Shown here piece after piece: positions 16,946-25,654 of a stretch of DNA of 64,000 bases. Source of the stretch: CAVQJU01 sp963755195 (lineage in GTDB: Bacteria > Acidobacteriota > Vicinamibacteria > Vicinamibacterales > CAVVIG01); assembly GCA_963755195.1 (NCBI GenBank), contig CAVWIZ010000008.1, forward strand, positions 372,001-436,000. Reading direction: 5' to 3'. Under the pieces are notes generated by a model. The model was not told where the DNA came from. It searched no databases and saw nothing but the letters and a program-made list of their open reading frames with translations. The position numbers were made by a program, and so were the translations under genes. How positions within the stretch are numbered: the first letter of the stretch is position 1; each line of letters begins with the position of its first letter.

Positions 16946-18466
16946 TTACCGGGCTGTGGGCATGTGCGCATGTTCCGACGGCAGCGGCGGGGGCGGCTCA
17001 CCCGGCCGCGACACCTGCACCGCGCTCATCAGTCCGCCCTCGGCGTGATCGAGGATGTGGCAGTGATACATCCACGACCCCGGCCGGTCCTCGAAGCGCA
17101 CGATCAGCATGAGGCTGTCCTTGAACGGCACGCTCACCGTGTCCTTCCACCGTAGGGGCCGCCGTGGCTTCCCGTCCTTCTCGAGCACCTGGAAGGAGAA
17201 GCCGTGCAGGTGCAGCGGGTGCGACCAGGGGGTCGTGTTGTTGATCGTCCAGATCTGAGTCTCGCCCACCGTGGCCTTGAGCGGCGGGATCTTGTCGAGC
17301 GGCTTGCCGTTGATCGTGTAGATGAACAACCTTTCCGGGGATGTCTGGGTGATGCCGAATTCCATTGTGACGCGCGTGGCGCCGGCCTGGCTGAGCGGCT
17401 CGATCGTGCGCGTGACCTTCGGCAGGGGCGCTGCCCGGGGGGCGGATGTGCCCGTCATCACCACCTCGAAGAGGTCCTCGTCCACCCGCGCTTCCACGCT
17501 GCCGTAACCGCGGTTGAACAGCCTCGCCTTGATGGCATAGGCGCGTCCAGGCGCTGCCGTTGGCGTATAGAAGACGTCGGCCCGCTCTCCCGGCGCCACC
17601 ACCAGGAATTCCAGTTCCTCGGCATACTCCTGTGCGCCGGAGTCGTCGCCGACCTTCGTGAATCGCATCCCCTCACCCGGGTCGAGCGCGAAGTAGCGGC
17701 TCTTGGCCGTGTTCACCACGCGCCAGCGCTGGGTGACGCCGGAAGGAAGCGTGACGCGTGGGCGATGGCGTCCGTTGACCAGCAGCACGTTGCCCTCGCG
17801 GCCGAACGCCATGCCAGCCGAACCGCCGGTCTGCGGATCCGCGAGCGTGCCCTTCTCGGTGATCTCGACGTCGCTCAGAACCACCACGTGCTCGTCGGGA
17901 ATCGTGAACGTCTCGGATGGATCGTCCACGAGGAACGCCCCGTACATCCCGAAGCCGACCTGCGCGGCCGACATCACGTGCGGGTGATACCAGTACAAAC
18001 CGGCGTCAGGAACGACGAAGTCGTAGGTGAAGGTGCCACCGGTCTCCACAGGCGGCTGCGAGGCACCGGGCACGCCGTCCATCTCGATGGGCACCCTGAG
18101 CCCGTGCCAATGCACGGTCGTGGGAGCCGGAAGCTTGTTGGTGAAGTGGACGATGAGCCGATCGCCAACCTTGAGGCGAATCAGCGGGCCCGGAATGGCT
18201 CCGTTGTAGGTCCACGCTTCGAGCTGGCGCCCGGGCGATAGCTCCACACGGACGACTTCCGCCGTCAGGTTGATCTCCAGGACGTTCGGATCCGGGCTCA
18301 AGTCCGGCGCCGTTGGCAGCCCGAGTTCCGACTCCCAGTCGCCGGGAACGGCGGCTGCCGTTCCGGGTTGCTGCGCCGTCACGAGGCCGGCCAGAGCGCC
18401 GGACACCAGAATGCCGGATATCAGAACGCCGACAACCAGACCGCCGACTCGCTGAAGCATGGGCAT
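16946..18466 (-). CDS. exported multicopper oxidase
   Basis: A 506-residue three-cupredoxin-domain enzyme. All four copper motifs are present: TTVHWHGLR, LYWYHPHVMSA, HPLHLHGFSF and MYHCHILDHAEGGLM. The N-terminus (VGGLVVGVLISGILVSGALA) is a Sec signal peptide or anchor. It oxidises phenolics or metal ions (Cu+, Mn2+ or Fe2+ are all possible) while reducing O2 to water in the periplasm. ATG 18466 follows GCGAGG at 7 nt; the longer frame would begin with TTG. It is transcribed singly, next to the fragment of a cytochrome gene. Confidence 0.92.
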   Translation of the reverse strand: MPMLQRVGGLVVGVLISGILVSGALAGLVTAQQPGTAAAVPGDWESELGLPTAPDLSPDPNVLEINLTAEVVRVELSPGRQLEAWTYNGAIPGPLIRLKVGDRLIVHFTNKLPAPTTVHWHGLRVPIEMDGVPGASQPPVETGGTFTYDFVVPDAGLYWYHPHVMSAAQVGFGMYGAFLVDDPSETFTIPDEHVVVLSDVEITEKGTLADPQTGGSAGMAFGREGNVLLVNGRHRPRVTLPSGVTQRWRVVNTAKSRYFALDPGEGMRFTKVGDDSGAQEYAEELEFLVVAPGERADVFYTPTAAPGRAYAIKARLFNRGYGSVEARVDEDLFEVVMTGTSAPRAAPLPKVTRTIEPLSQAGATRVTMEFGITQTSPERLFIYTINGKPLDKIPPLKATVGETQIWTINNTTPWSHPLHLHGFSFQVLEKDGKPRRPLRWKDTVSVPFKDSLMLIVRFEDRPGSWMYHCHILDHAEGGLMSAVQVSRPGEPPPPLPSEHAHMPTAR

Positions 18467-18561
18467 CTCAAACCTCGCGCGCAAAGCGACTCTGTTGATT
18501 GTCGTTCAAGTCTCCTGGTGTTTCTTGAGCAAAGTGCGCGGGACCATCCCGGAGAACGTGG

Positions 18562-18654
18562 TAGATCATTGGCCGGGCCGCCCACGCGATGGCAGGTCAC
18601 GCAGTTCGCCTTGCCGGAGAAGAGCAACGCGCCTCGTTTCTGGTTTCGTGTCAT
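18562..18654 (-). pseudogene. cytochrome c (peroxidase-like) fragment
   Basis: Reads KRGALLFSGKANCVTCHRVG, the region around a CXXCH haem site of a MauG/cytochrome c peroxidase-like protein, then loses similarity. It has no plausible start, only one haem motif and no partner gene. The rest of 18467-18796 shows no other gene. Confidence 0.45.
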
Positions 18655-18796
18655 CGCGTCGCGATCGCCGCGCGCGAACCAAGGTCACCTTCATCGCGCG
18701 CATTGTCTACGCCCTGACACCGACTTGACGGCGTTGAACGACCCATCCGGAGATATCAACAAGGCCGGTCCTTACGGACCGGCCTCAGTTCAATAC

Positions 18797-20849
18797 TCAG
18801 CGCGCCGTCGCGCTCGCGATGTTCGAGTACGGCGACCTCCCCGCGGCGTTCGACGCGGACACGCGATAGCGATAGGTCGAGCGCGACTTCACGCCCGAGT
18901 CGGTCCAGGACCGCGCCGTCGCGGCGAGCTGGGCGACAGCGACAAACCCCGTGCACGTGCTCCCGCTGCAGCGTTGCACGGTGATCGACGTCGCGTTGGT
19001 GGCGGTGTCGGTCCACGTGAGGTTGATCCTGGCGCGGGCGCTCGAGCTTGCGGCGAGGTTTGTCGGCGCGGTCGGCACGCTCGAGGCGCCCGGCGTGACG
19101 CTGATGGTTGCCGAGGTCGTGCTCGAGGCGCCGCCGTTGTCGGTCACCGTCAAGTTCGCGACGTAGAATCCAGCGACGGAGTAGACGTGGGTGATCACCG
19201 GCCCATTCCCCGAGGCGCCATCGCCGAAGGACCAGGTCCAGGTCGCGATGGTTCCGTCGGGATCCGACGACCCGGAGCCGTTGAACGCCACGCTCAGAGG
19301 CGCAGCTCCGCTTGTGGGAACGACCGATATCACCGCTGTCGGCGGTTGATTGGCCCCGCCCACCAGGATGCTCGCGATGTTCGAATACGGTGAGTACCCG
19401 CCGCCGTTGTAGGCGCGGACGCGGTAGCGGTAGCTTTGCCCGGTCACGGCCGAGTAGTCGGTGTAGCTTGGGACGTCGGGCCACTGCGTGGCGACGAAGC
19501 TCGCGAAGTTTGTGCAGCCGACGCCCTGGCACCGCTCGATAGAAAAGGCAGTCTCGTTCGACGAATTGTCCTTCCACGTGAGCTGGACCAGGAACCCGGA
19601 TTGCGAGGCGGTCAGGCCGGATGGCGCGGCCGGAGGCGAAGGATTTGCCACGATGGAACCCGTAGCCGCGTTCGATGCTCCTGTGCCATCGGTCACCGTC
19701 AGCGTCGCCGTGTACGTCCCCGGATTCGTGTACACGTGGGTAGTCAGCGGCCCCGTACCGAACGCCCCGTCCCCAAACGACCATGCCCATGCGGTGATCG
19801 TTCCGTTGGGAGTCGTCGATCGGGAACCGTCGAACGACACGAGGAGAGGCGCGACGCCGGTCGACGGAGCGGCGGACATGACCGCCCTCACCACGCCCGA
19901 GACGCGGAAGCATGTGACGAACGCGTCGTAGCCACCAGTCGCACACACGTCGCCGTTCGGAAGCGCCGTGGCCCAGACCGTCGGCAGCTTGGAGAAGCCT
20001 TCCCACAGCAGCGTTCCATTCGAGCTGTACCCCGCCGTCACGCCCTGCATGTATGAGTTCCCCAATATGTCTCGAGTCACCGGGCCTCCGGTCCCGGACA
20101 CGACGGTGGTGCCGTCGGCAAGGACGAACACGGCGGCTGGGATCTCGTCCCCGGAGACGGCGCGGTCGCGCCGGGCCTGCCACCGCACGGCGCCGTTGGT
20201 GTCGATGGCCACGGTCCACCAACTGGGCAATGAAGGCGATGCCCGAGTAAGGGTCGCCCATGGGGTTTCCCGTCGCCCAGAGCAGAACGCCGGAGGCGTT
20301 GTACTTGAGCAACTGGACGTCCTGGCTGCTGATCACGAGATAGGCGTTGCCCCCCGTATCGACGATGAGCCGCGACACCAGGGCCACGAGGTCCACGCGC
20401 CAACGGAGTGTCCCGTCGGAGGTGTACCGGACCAGGGTGCTTCCCCTCGCATAGCCGTGGGAGTCGACGGTGTAACCGACCGCCAGGAAATCGCCGTTCG
20501 CCGCTGCCACCACCCAGGCGCCTTCGAATGTTCCCGTCGAGGGGCTGACCGTACTCCGCCAGCGAAAGAATCCATCCGCCGTATACGACGTGACGGCCAG
20601 ATCACGTCCGCCGGACGGTCCCGACACCACGGCCACGTTGCCCCAGGCATCGGAAGCGATCCGGGCCCCCTGGCCCGCGCTCTCAAGGCCCGCAGAAAGG
20701 CCCCCGGCGGTCCACAGTTCGGGCACGATAGTGGCGGCACCAGCCGGGAGGCTCATGCCGGCCACGAGCGCCGGAATCACGGCGGACCGAGCCGCCGCCA
20801 ACATCAGGTGACGAACGATTCGACACACCAGTTGAGGCTGAGTCTGCAT
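18797..20849 (-). CDS. secreted PKD/fibronectin-III protein with N-terminal propeller, one extra base
   Basis: The corrected product is about 683 residues: a signal peptide (ALVAGMSLPAGAA), a propeller-like region with repeating blades (VTSYTADGFFRWRSTV, LVRYTSDGTLRWRVDL, LLKYNASGVLLWATG), a PKD domain (FDGSRSTTPNGTITAWAWSF), an FN3 domain, a second PKD (GSSDPDGTIATWTWSFGDG) and a second FN3 ending ASNAAGRSPYSNIASATAR. The extra base lies near 20230. The two FN3 domains each carry a Cys pair (RCQGVGC, RCSGSTC). Its likely role is at the cell surface or outside the cell, in binding; no catalytic domain is seen. Confidence 0.8.
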
Positions 20850-20942
20850 AAGTCATCTCCAATCCGCCGGCGCCGCGAGCACGAAACCGCTCGACACCGC
20901 GTTCAGCCACGCACATAGGGACCGCGTCCATCGAACAGCCTC

Positions 20943-20964
20943 ACGCCCGGACAAAACCGGGCGT
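20943..20964. other. 8-bp perfect inverted repeat
   Basis: ACGCCCGG and CCGGGCGT flank ACAAAA, 94 bp upstream of the PKD/FN3 gene. It may be an operator or leader hairpin; it has no T-run. Confidence 0.35.
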
Positions 20965-21069
20965 ACTCAAACCGTAACGGAGGCCAGCACCCGCTGTCTG
21001 TAACGCTTGTCACGGAGGGCGAGCGTCCGCGTCGGACGCGCGCATCGACGCGTCCGCGTGAATCGGCTA

Positions 21070-21085
21070 TGTGAGTTGAGTCACA
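21070..21085 (+). promoter_or_regulatory. perfect Crp-type site TGTGA-N6-TCACA
   Basis: TGTGAGTTGAGTCACA matches the Crp half-sites exactly with six-base spacing, and is followed at 21087-21108 by an 8-bp hairpin (ACGGCGTC/GACGCCGT). It lies about 90 bp upstream of the small exported protein and beside a truncated Crp-like gene. The window also encodes a full Crp/Fnr protein at 44970. Confidence 0.55.
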
Positions 21086-21175
21086 GACGGCGTCGGGTCA
21101 GACGCCGTAGCATTCTGCCGTGCCCTTTCATGGGAGAGGGAGGTCCATATGAATCATGAGATGAGGGAGGTCTGT

Positions 21176-21427
21176 ATGAAGAATGCGCGACGTTTCGTGG
21201 CGGCCGTGGCTGTTTCCAGTCTCCTTGGCGTCGGTCTCGCCTTCGGCGCCGCAACCACGACGGTATACGCCGCCGGGTCCGATTCGGCCAGGGCCACGAG
21301 CGTGGGCAGATTCTGCGACGCGCTCGCGACGTACATCGAAAGGCTGAAGTCGCTGCCTGAGACGCGGCTCCGGGCTTTCCTCATCGACGTCGCAGAAGCG
21401 GTCCAGGCCCATCACTGCGGCGGCTAA
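21176..21427 (+). CDS. small exported protein of unknown function
   Basis: MKNARRFVAAVAVSSLLGVG then LAFGAATTTVYAAG is a clear Sec signal peptide, leaving a mature chain of about 50 residues (VGRFCDALATYIERLKSLPE, ending HHCGG) with two Cys and a C-terminal HHC. There are two ribosome sites, GGGAGG before ATG 21149 and GGGAGG before ATG 21176; I prefer 21176 because the signal peptide then starts properly. A Crp-type site lies upstream. No family is recognised. Confidence 0.6.
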   Translation: MKNARRFVAAVAVSSLLGVGLAFGAATTTVYAAGSDSARATSVGRFCDALATYIERLKSLPETRLRAFLIDVAEAVQAHHCGG

Positions 21428-21858
21428 TCTCCACGGCGCCGGCCCCGCCGAGGATACTCGACAGTAACCTCGGCGGAGGTTCCCGTTAGGAGAGCAGCGC
21501 TATCGACTCTGAACACGCTCTGTGGGACAGCCAGGAGAAACAGCTCAGTCTGCGCCGTTCCGATCGCGGGATAGGACGCCTCGCCCAGTAGCGTCACGAC
21601 CGTGATGACGCAGCTTTCTCCGCGGTTGACACGGTACAGGAGGATCTCGTGGCCCTCGGGGCTGATCTTCGAGGCCCGGATGATCCCGTCGATGAGGAGC
21701 GGATAGTAAGTGCAGGGACTGCCGTCACCGAACAGCCGCTGGCCCGCGGGTGCATGGATCGGCATGGCCGTCTCTTCGACCTTCTTCAGAAGAGCAGCCG
21801 CCATCTCCCGGAGCACCGGGTAAATGCGGAGGAGTCTCGCGCGCTCGATCGGATTCAA
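21424..21858 (-). pseudogene. Crp/Fnr-type regulator truncated before its DNA-binding domain
   Basis: 144 residues that follow the cyclic-nucleotide-binding-type beta-roll (LFGDGSPCTYYPLLIDGIIR, EILLYRVNRGESCVITVVTL, FLLAVPQSVFR). Similarity then ends and the frame closes in GTSAEVTVEYPRRGRRRGD. The linker helix and helix-turn-helix of a normal Crp of about 220 residues are missing. No frame change restores them, so this looks like a real truncation whose end overlaps the small exported protein gene by 4 nt. It could still bind a ligand but not DNA. Confidence 0.6.
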
Positions 21859-22295
21859 CTGGCACCCTCCCGCTGATAGACGCGCACAAAGTGGCGCCGG
21901 TGAAATCGACTGGCGTGCGGCTCATCTCAGTTCGATCAGTGTGCGCAAGACATGTGCCTAGACCTCCGGGGTAGTCGGCGCCAAACGATGGGACATACGC
22001 GGCTTTGTATCTCTTTCATCTCGTAACGGTTACACGCCACCTCTGTCCGGCTTTGGGGCATCTTCAGCGCGGGTTCAGAAGGTTCCGATTTCAAGAAACG
22101 TAAAGGGATTCGTCGCATGGTCGTCTGAGGCCCGCTGCGTAGAGCACTGATACGCATCCGGACCGGCACATGAGCGTTCACAGTGCTCGACGGAGCCCAT
22201 CGATTTCGCGAAGCCACGGGACGAGCTGGTTCCAACTGGTGAAAATCCGGCTCACCAGGCGGACCTCCCCGTTTTCATGCCTCATTACTCGCCAC
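21859..22295. other. gene-free stretch
   Basis: About 440 bp between the truncated Crp gene and the end of the P-type ATPase gene. The base composition is less GC-rich than its neighbours. I see no coding frame, RNA gene or repeat. Confidence 0.4.
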
Positions 22296-24182
22296 CTAGT
22301 TGAAGTCCGTCAGACTGGATGGCAGGCGCGCCGTTCGCAGCGCATTCAGCACGGCGATCAGATCGATCACCTCCTGAGCGACCGCGCCCGCCACGGGCGA
22401 CAGCAATCCGGCGGCGGCCAGGGCCATACCAATGCCACTGAGCAGCATGCCTCCGACCGCGCTTTGCAGCGCCACACGCCGCAGCCGGCGGCTCAGGTGG
22501 ATGATCTCGTCAAGCGCTGACAGCGACGTGTCGATGACGACGATGCGCGCCGCTTCAGACGTGACGTCGCTGTGCTGTCCGAACGCAATCCCAACGGTCG
22601 CCGCCATCAGCGCCGGCGCGTCGTTGATGCCGTCGCCGACAAAGAGCGTCTTCGCACGCTCGGTTTCCCGCCGCACGATGGCGACCTTCTCCTCGGGCGA
22701 GGTCGCGGCGTAGATTTCGGTAATCGCCACCGACTGGGCCAGGCGCCTGACCTCTGCTTCCCGATCCCCGGACACGAGCAGAATCCGATTGAAGCCGTGC
22801 TTCGGTCCGAGATGGCTGACGAAGCCGCGGCTCTCCGGGCGCGGCACATCGTCGAAGCGATACGTCGCCGCATAGCGATCGTCGATGACGATCACGCACT
22901 CGAGACCAGTCGGACGGCTGGGCGGGAGATCGAACATCGCCGCGCGCGTTCGGCTCGTAATCAGCACGGAGGCCCCGCCGACGCTTCCCTGCAAGCCGGC
23001 GCCTGGCGCCTCGCGGACCCATGTCACGTCGGGCAGGGGAAACCGGGCGACTTCGGCGGCGCGCACGATGGCGCCCGCGAGGGGATGACGGCTGTGGCGC
23101 TCGAGTGCGGCGACAACAGGGAGTACCGCGTCGCGCGTAAACGACGGCGCGTACTCCTCCTCGCTGAGCGCCGGACGTCCGTAGGTCAGCGTGCCGGTCT
23201 TGTCGAGAATCATCGTTCTGCACACCGTCAACTGCTCGAGCGCGGCCGGATCTTTCACCACGATCCCGCGCCGGGCGGCCGCGGATATGACGCCGATGAT
23301 GGCCACCGGGATGGCGATGATCAAGGGACACGGCGTGGCGACGACCACCACGCTCAGGAATCTGACTGGATCACCCGACCACCACCACGCGCCCCCCGCC
23401 ACCGCGAGGGCGAGCGGCGTATACCAGGCGCCCAGCTGGTCGCCGATTCGGCGGAGGTTCGGGCGCCGCTGTTCGGCCTCCTGCATCACCCGCATGATGC
23501 GCGCGTACCGCGAGTCGGCCGCGACCCGGGTGGTGCGGATGGCCAGCGACGATTCACCGTTGATCGCGCCGGACAGCACCTGGGCGCCCGGCCCTTTCGA
23601 GATCCTGAACGGCTCGCCGGTGAGGTACGACTCGTCCATCGTGCCGTGACCCTGGATCACTTCGCCGTCCACGGGGCAGATTTCGTGCGGAAGGATCGAC
23701 AGCTCGTCGCCGACGGCGACATCATTGACCGGCACGTCGCTGAAACCGGCGCCGCGCCGCCGATGCGCGATGGTCGGGAGGCGCTTCGCCAGCGCCTTCA
23801 GCACCTCGGCCGCATGCGCCATCGCATACTGCTCGAGGGTGTTTCCGCCCGAGAGCATGAGCACGACGACCGTGCCGGCCAGGTATTCACCCAGGAACAC
23901 CGACGTCACGATCGAGACGCCGGCCAGATGATCCGAGCCGAACTCACCGTGCAGGCCGCGCCGGACAAGCTGCAACACCAGCGGAATGCCTCCGGCGACG
24001 AGCACCACCACCAGCGGAGCGCTGGCGCCCATTCCGGACAAACCGATGCCAAAACGAAGGATCAGGTGGCCGAGGATGCCCGCCAGAGCCACGAGCGCGG
24101 TGAGCGTCGGTGGAACCGTCAGGGGCGTGCCGACGCGTGATGGGCGGCCGTGAACGACCGCGAGACTTTCTTCACCGGCCAC
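22296..24182 (-). CDS. heavy-metal-type (P1B) cation-transporting ATPase with TPC motif
   Basis: A 628-residue P-type ATPase without an N-terminal metal-binding domain. Visible motifs are the actuator TGEP (SYLTGEPFRISKG), the membrane motif VVVATPCPLIIAIPV, the phosphorylated Asp in ILDKTGTLTYGRP, the HP dipeptide (RHSRHPLAGAIV) and GDGINDAPALMAA. The transmembrane signature is TPC instead of the CPC of Cu/Zn pumps, so the metal cannot be assigned; Zn/Cd-like or another divalent ion is possible. GTG 24182 begins inside the preceding small gene (64-nt overlap), so translation is probably coupled. Confidence 0.88.
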   Translation of the reverse strand: MAGEESLAVVHGRPSRVGTPLTVPPTLTALVALAGILGHLILRFGIGLSGMGASAPLVVVLVAGGIPLVLQLVRRGLHGEFGSDHLAGVSIVTSVFLGEYLAGTVVVLMLSGGNTLEQYAMAHAAEVLKALAKRLPTIAHRRRGAGFSDVPVNDVAVGDELSILPHEICPVDGEVIQGHGTMDESYLTGEPFRISKGPGAQVLSGAINGESSLAIRTTRVAADSRYARIMRVMQEAEQRRPNLRRIGDQLGAWYTPLALAVAGGAWWWSGDPVRFLSVVVVATPCPLIIAIPVAIIGVISAAARRGIVVKDPAALEQLTVCRTMILDKTGTLTYGRPALSEEEYAPSFTRDAVLPVVAALERHSRHPLAGAIVRAAEVARFPLPDVTWVREAPGAGLQGSVGGASVLITSRTRAAMFDLPPSRPTGLECVIVIDDRYAATYRFDDVPRPESRGFVSHLGPKHGFNRILLVSGDREAEVRRLAQSVAITEIYAATSPEEKVAIVRRETERAKTLFVGDGINDAPALMAATVGIAFGQHSDVTSEAARIVVIDTSLSALDEIIHLSRRLRRVALQSAVGGMLLSGIGMALAAAGLLSPVAGAVAQEVIDLIAVLNALRTARLPSSLTDFN

Positions 24183-24268
24183 GCCAGCCTGAGCACCCCG
24201 ATCACGACCGCGAGCACGGGGCCGGCAAGGGCCGCCAGGAACAGCGCAACGAACATGTCTTCAACCAT
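24119..24268 (-). CDS. small single-span membrane protein overlapping the ATPase gene
   Basis: A 49-residue frame, MVEDMFVALFLAALAGPVLA then VVIGVLRLAWPVKKVSRSF and a His-containing tail. It has a good GGAGAGG ribosome site 3 nt from ATG 24268. One membrane span is followed by a basic tail, so the C-terminus should be cytoplasmic. Its 3' half overlaps the start of the ATPase gene in another frame. The size and position recall KdpF-type accessory peptides of P-type pumps, but the sequence is not KdpF. It resembles the small protein at 44701-44847 (P-x-KKV-x-R then a His-containing tail). Confidence 0.65.
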   Translation of the reverse strand: MVEDMFVALFLAALAGPVLAVVIGVLRLAWPVKKVSRSFTAAHHASARP

Positions 24269-24310
24269 GACCTCTCCAGTTGACGTGCGATCGCTGGCGT
24301 GAGAGGCAAC

Positions 24311-24700
24311 TCAGGTGCCAGGACGGGCGTTGTGCGCCTGGGATATGAGGGCGACGAGGTCGTGCACTTCGAAGGGTTTCGCCACGACGCGGTACACACC
24401 GAGCGCAAGGGCGTCGCTCATCATCTCCGCCGTCCCATAGGCCGTCATCATGATAACGGCACTCTGCGGCGCCTGGCGGCGAATCGTCAAGAGCAGGTTC
24501 AGGTCGTTCGAATCCGGAAGACGGTAGTCGAGCAACACAACGTCAAACGGGCCGTCGCCGGTCAAGGCACGGACCGCCGACGCGCCGTCGGCGGCTTCGG
24601 TCACGGAATGACCGGATTCCGCAAGCACCTCCGACAGCGACCAGCGAATCAGCGGCTCATCGTCCACGACCAGTACTCGGAGGTTTGGGGAATTGTTCAT
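24311..24700 (-). CDS. single-domain response regulator
   Basis: A 129-residue receiver: VVDDEPLIRWSLSEVL, phospho-Asp58 in VVLLDYRLPDSNDL, Thr in MMTAYGTAEM and Lys in VVAKPFEVHDL. No output domain. It is clearly paralogous to the receiver at 55281 (same LLD-x2-LPDS-x-DL, MTAYGT and KPFE-x2-DL). It leads an apparent operon with the small membrane protein and the P-type ATPase, so a phosphorelay may control cation export. Divergent gene at 24800. Confidence 0.88.
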   Translation of the reverse strand: MNNSPNLRVLVVDDEPLIRWSLSEVLAESGHSVTEAADGASAVRALTGDGPFDVVLLDYRLPDSNDLNLLLTIRRQAPQSAVIMMTAYGTAEMMSDALALGVYRVVAKPFEVHDLVALISQAHNARPGT

Positions 24701-24738
24701 AGAGCCTGGGCAATTTTTCGCGTCAAACCTCTTAACCT

Positions 24739-24787
24739 CCCGCGACTGACCGCGGGCTCTCAAGAAACGAGCCAATCGCCTTGGCTC
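24739..24787. promoter_or_regulatory. two inverted repeats in a divergent promoter region
   Basis: CCCGCG/CGCGGG with a 6-nt loop (24739-24756) and GAGCCAA/TTGGCTC with a 5-nt loop (24769-24787) lie between the divergent receiver and SRPBCC-like genes. They are possible operators. Confidence 0.35.
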
Positions 24788-24799
24788 CGTGGTGGCGCA

Positions 24800-25654
24800 A
24801 TGAGCAGGAGAATTGCAGGTCCGCCGGCAAGGGACATCATGACAGCCGGACTCGTCGCGCTCTCCGTGCTGATTGGGCTCGATGGAATCTACTGGATTCT
24901 GACACGGCTCATGGCGGGCGCTGGGTTTGCCGCGGCGGCGTACGCCGCATACGCGGCGATCGCGTGGTATCGCTACGGGCGTGTCACACCTCACGTTGCC
25001 GCCGGGGACCAGGACGCGCTCCTCGATCAGTTCATGCCGATGTACGACGTCGCAGAGCGTCACCACGTCCGCATCGCCGCACCAGCGGCGATCACCTTCG
25101 CAGCGGCGGCCGAGATGTACCTCGAACAATCACCGATTGTGCGAGCCATCTTCAAGGCCCGCGAGTGGATCATGCGCAGCCATCCGGCGCGCGAGCAGGA
25201 GTCGCGTGCGTTTCTCGCCCGGATGCGTGCGATCGGTTGGGGTGTGCTGGCCGAAATCGCCGGGCGAGAGATCGTGATGGGCGCCGTGACACAGCCGTGG
25301 ATGGCCGATGTCGTGTTCCGCCCGCTGCCACCGGAGCAGTTTGCCGCCTTTCACGAACCTGACTTCGTGAAAATCGTGTGGACGTTGCGCGCCGACCCGA
25401 TCGGCGACGACGAATCAATGTTCCGGACAGAGACGCGGGTCGTCACGACGGATCCAGTCGCGCGCGCGAAATTCCGGAGGTATTGGGCGTTCGCGTCGCC
25501 TGGCATCATTCTGATTCGGTGGGCGTCGCTCAGACCGCTGAAAGCGGAGGCGGAACGCCGCATTCGGGCAGCACGGGGAGCGGCTCACCAAGGGTCGAGG
25601 CGACGCCACACCCGGCTCGACGACGGGACCCTAGGGCACGGCGAGGGGCAATAA
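24800..25654 (+). CDS. membrane-anchored SRPBCC-like protein
   Basis: About 284 residues. There is a short N-terminal hydrophobic region (GLVALSVLIGLDGIYWILTR, then an Ala-rich span), then a soluble domain with VRIAAPAAITFAAAAEMYLE, FVKIVWTLRADPIGDDESMF, TETRVVTTDPVARAKFRRYW and LIRWASLRPLKAEAERR. The strand-helix order resembles SRPBCC/START-type lipid-binding proteins found as conserved hypotheticals; the exact ligand is unknown. ATG 24838 is an alternative start. Its 3' end overlaps the convergent kinase gene by 24 nt. Confidence 0.65.
   Translation: MSRRIAGPPARDIMTAGLVALSVLIGLDGIYWILTRLMAGAGFAAAAYAAYAAIAWYRYGRVTPHVAAGDQDALLDQFMPMYDVAERHHVRIAAPAAITFAAAAEMYLEQSPIVRAIFKAREWIMRSHPAREQESRAFLARMRAIGWGVLAEIAGREIVMGAVTQPWMADVVFRPLPPEQFAAFHEPDFVKIVWTLRADPIGDDESMFRTETRVVTTDPVARAKFRRYWAFASPGIILIRWASLRPLKAEAERRIRAARGAAHQGSRRRHTRLDDGTLGHGEGQ

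Noticed and set aside
20943..21108. Riboswitch or structured RNA in the 20.9-21.1 kb gap
   Set aside because: Two simple hairpins are present, but no conserved riboswitch core (for example c-di-GMP type) can be aligned.
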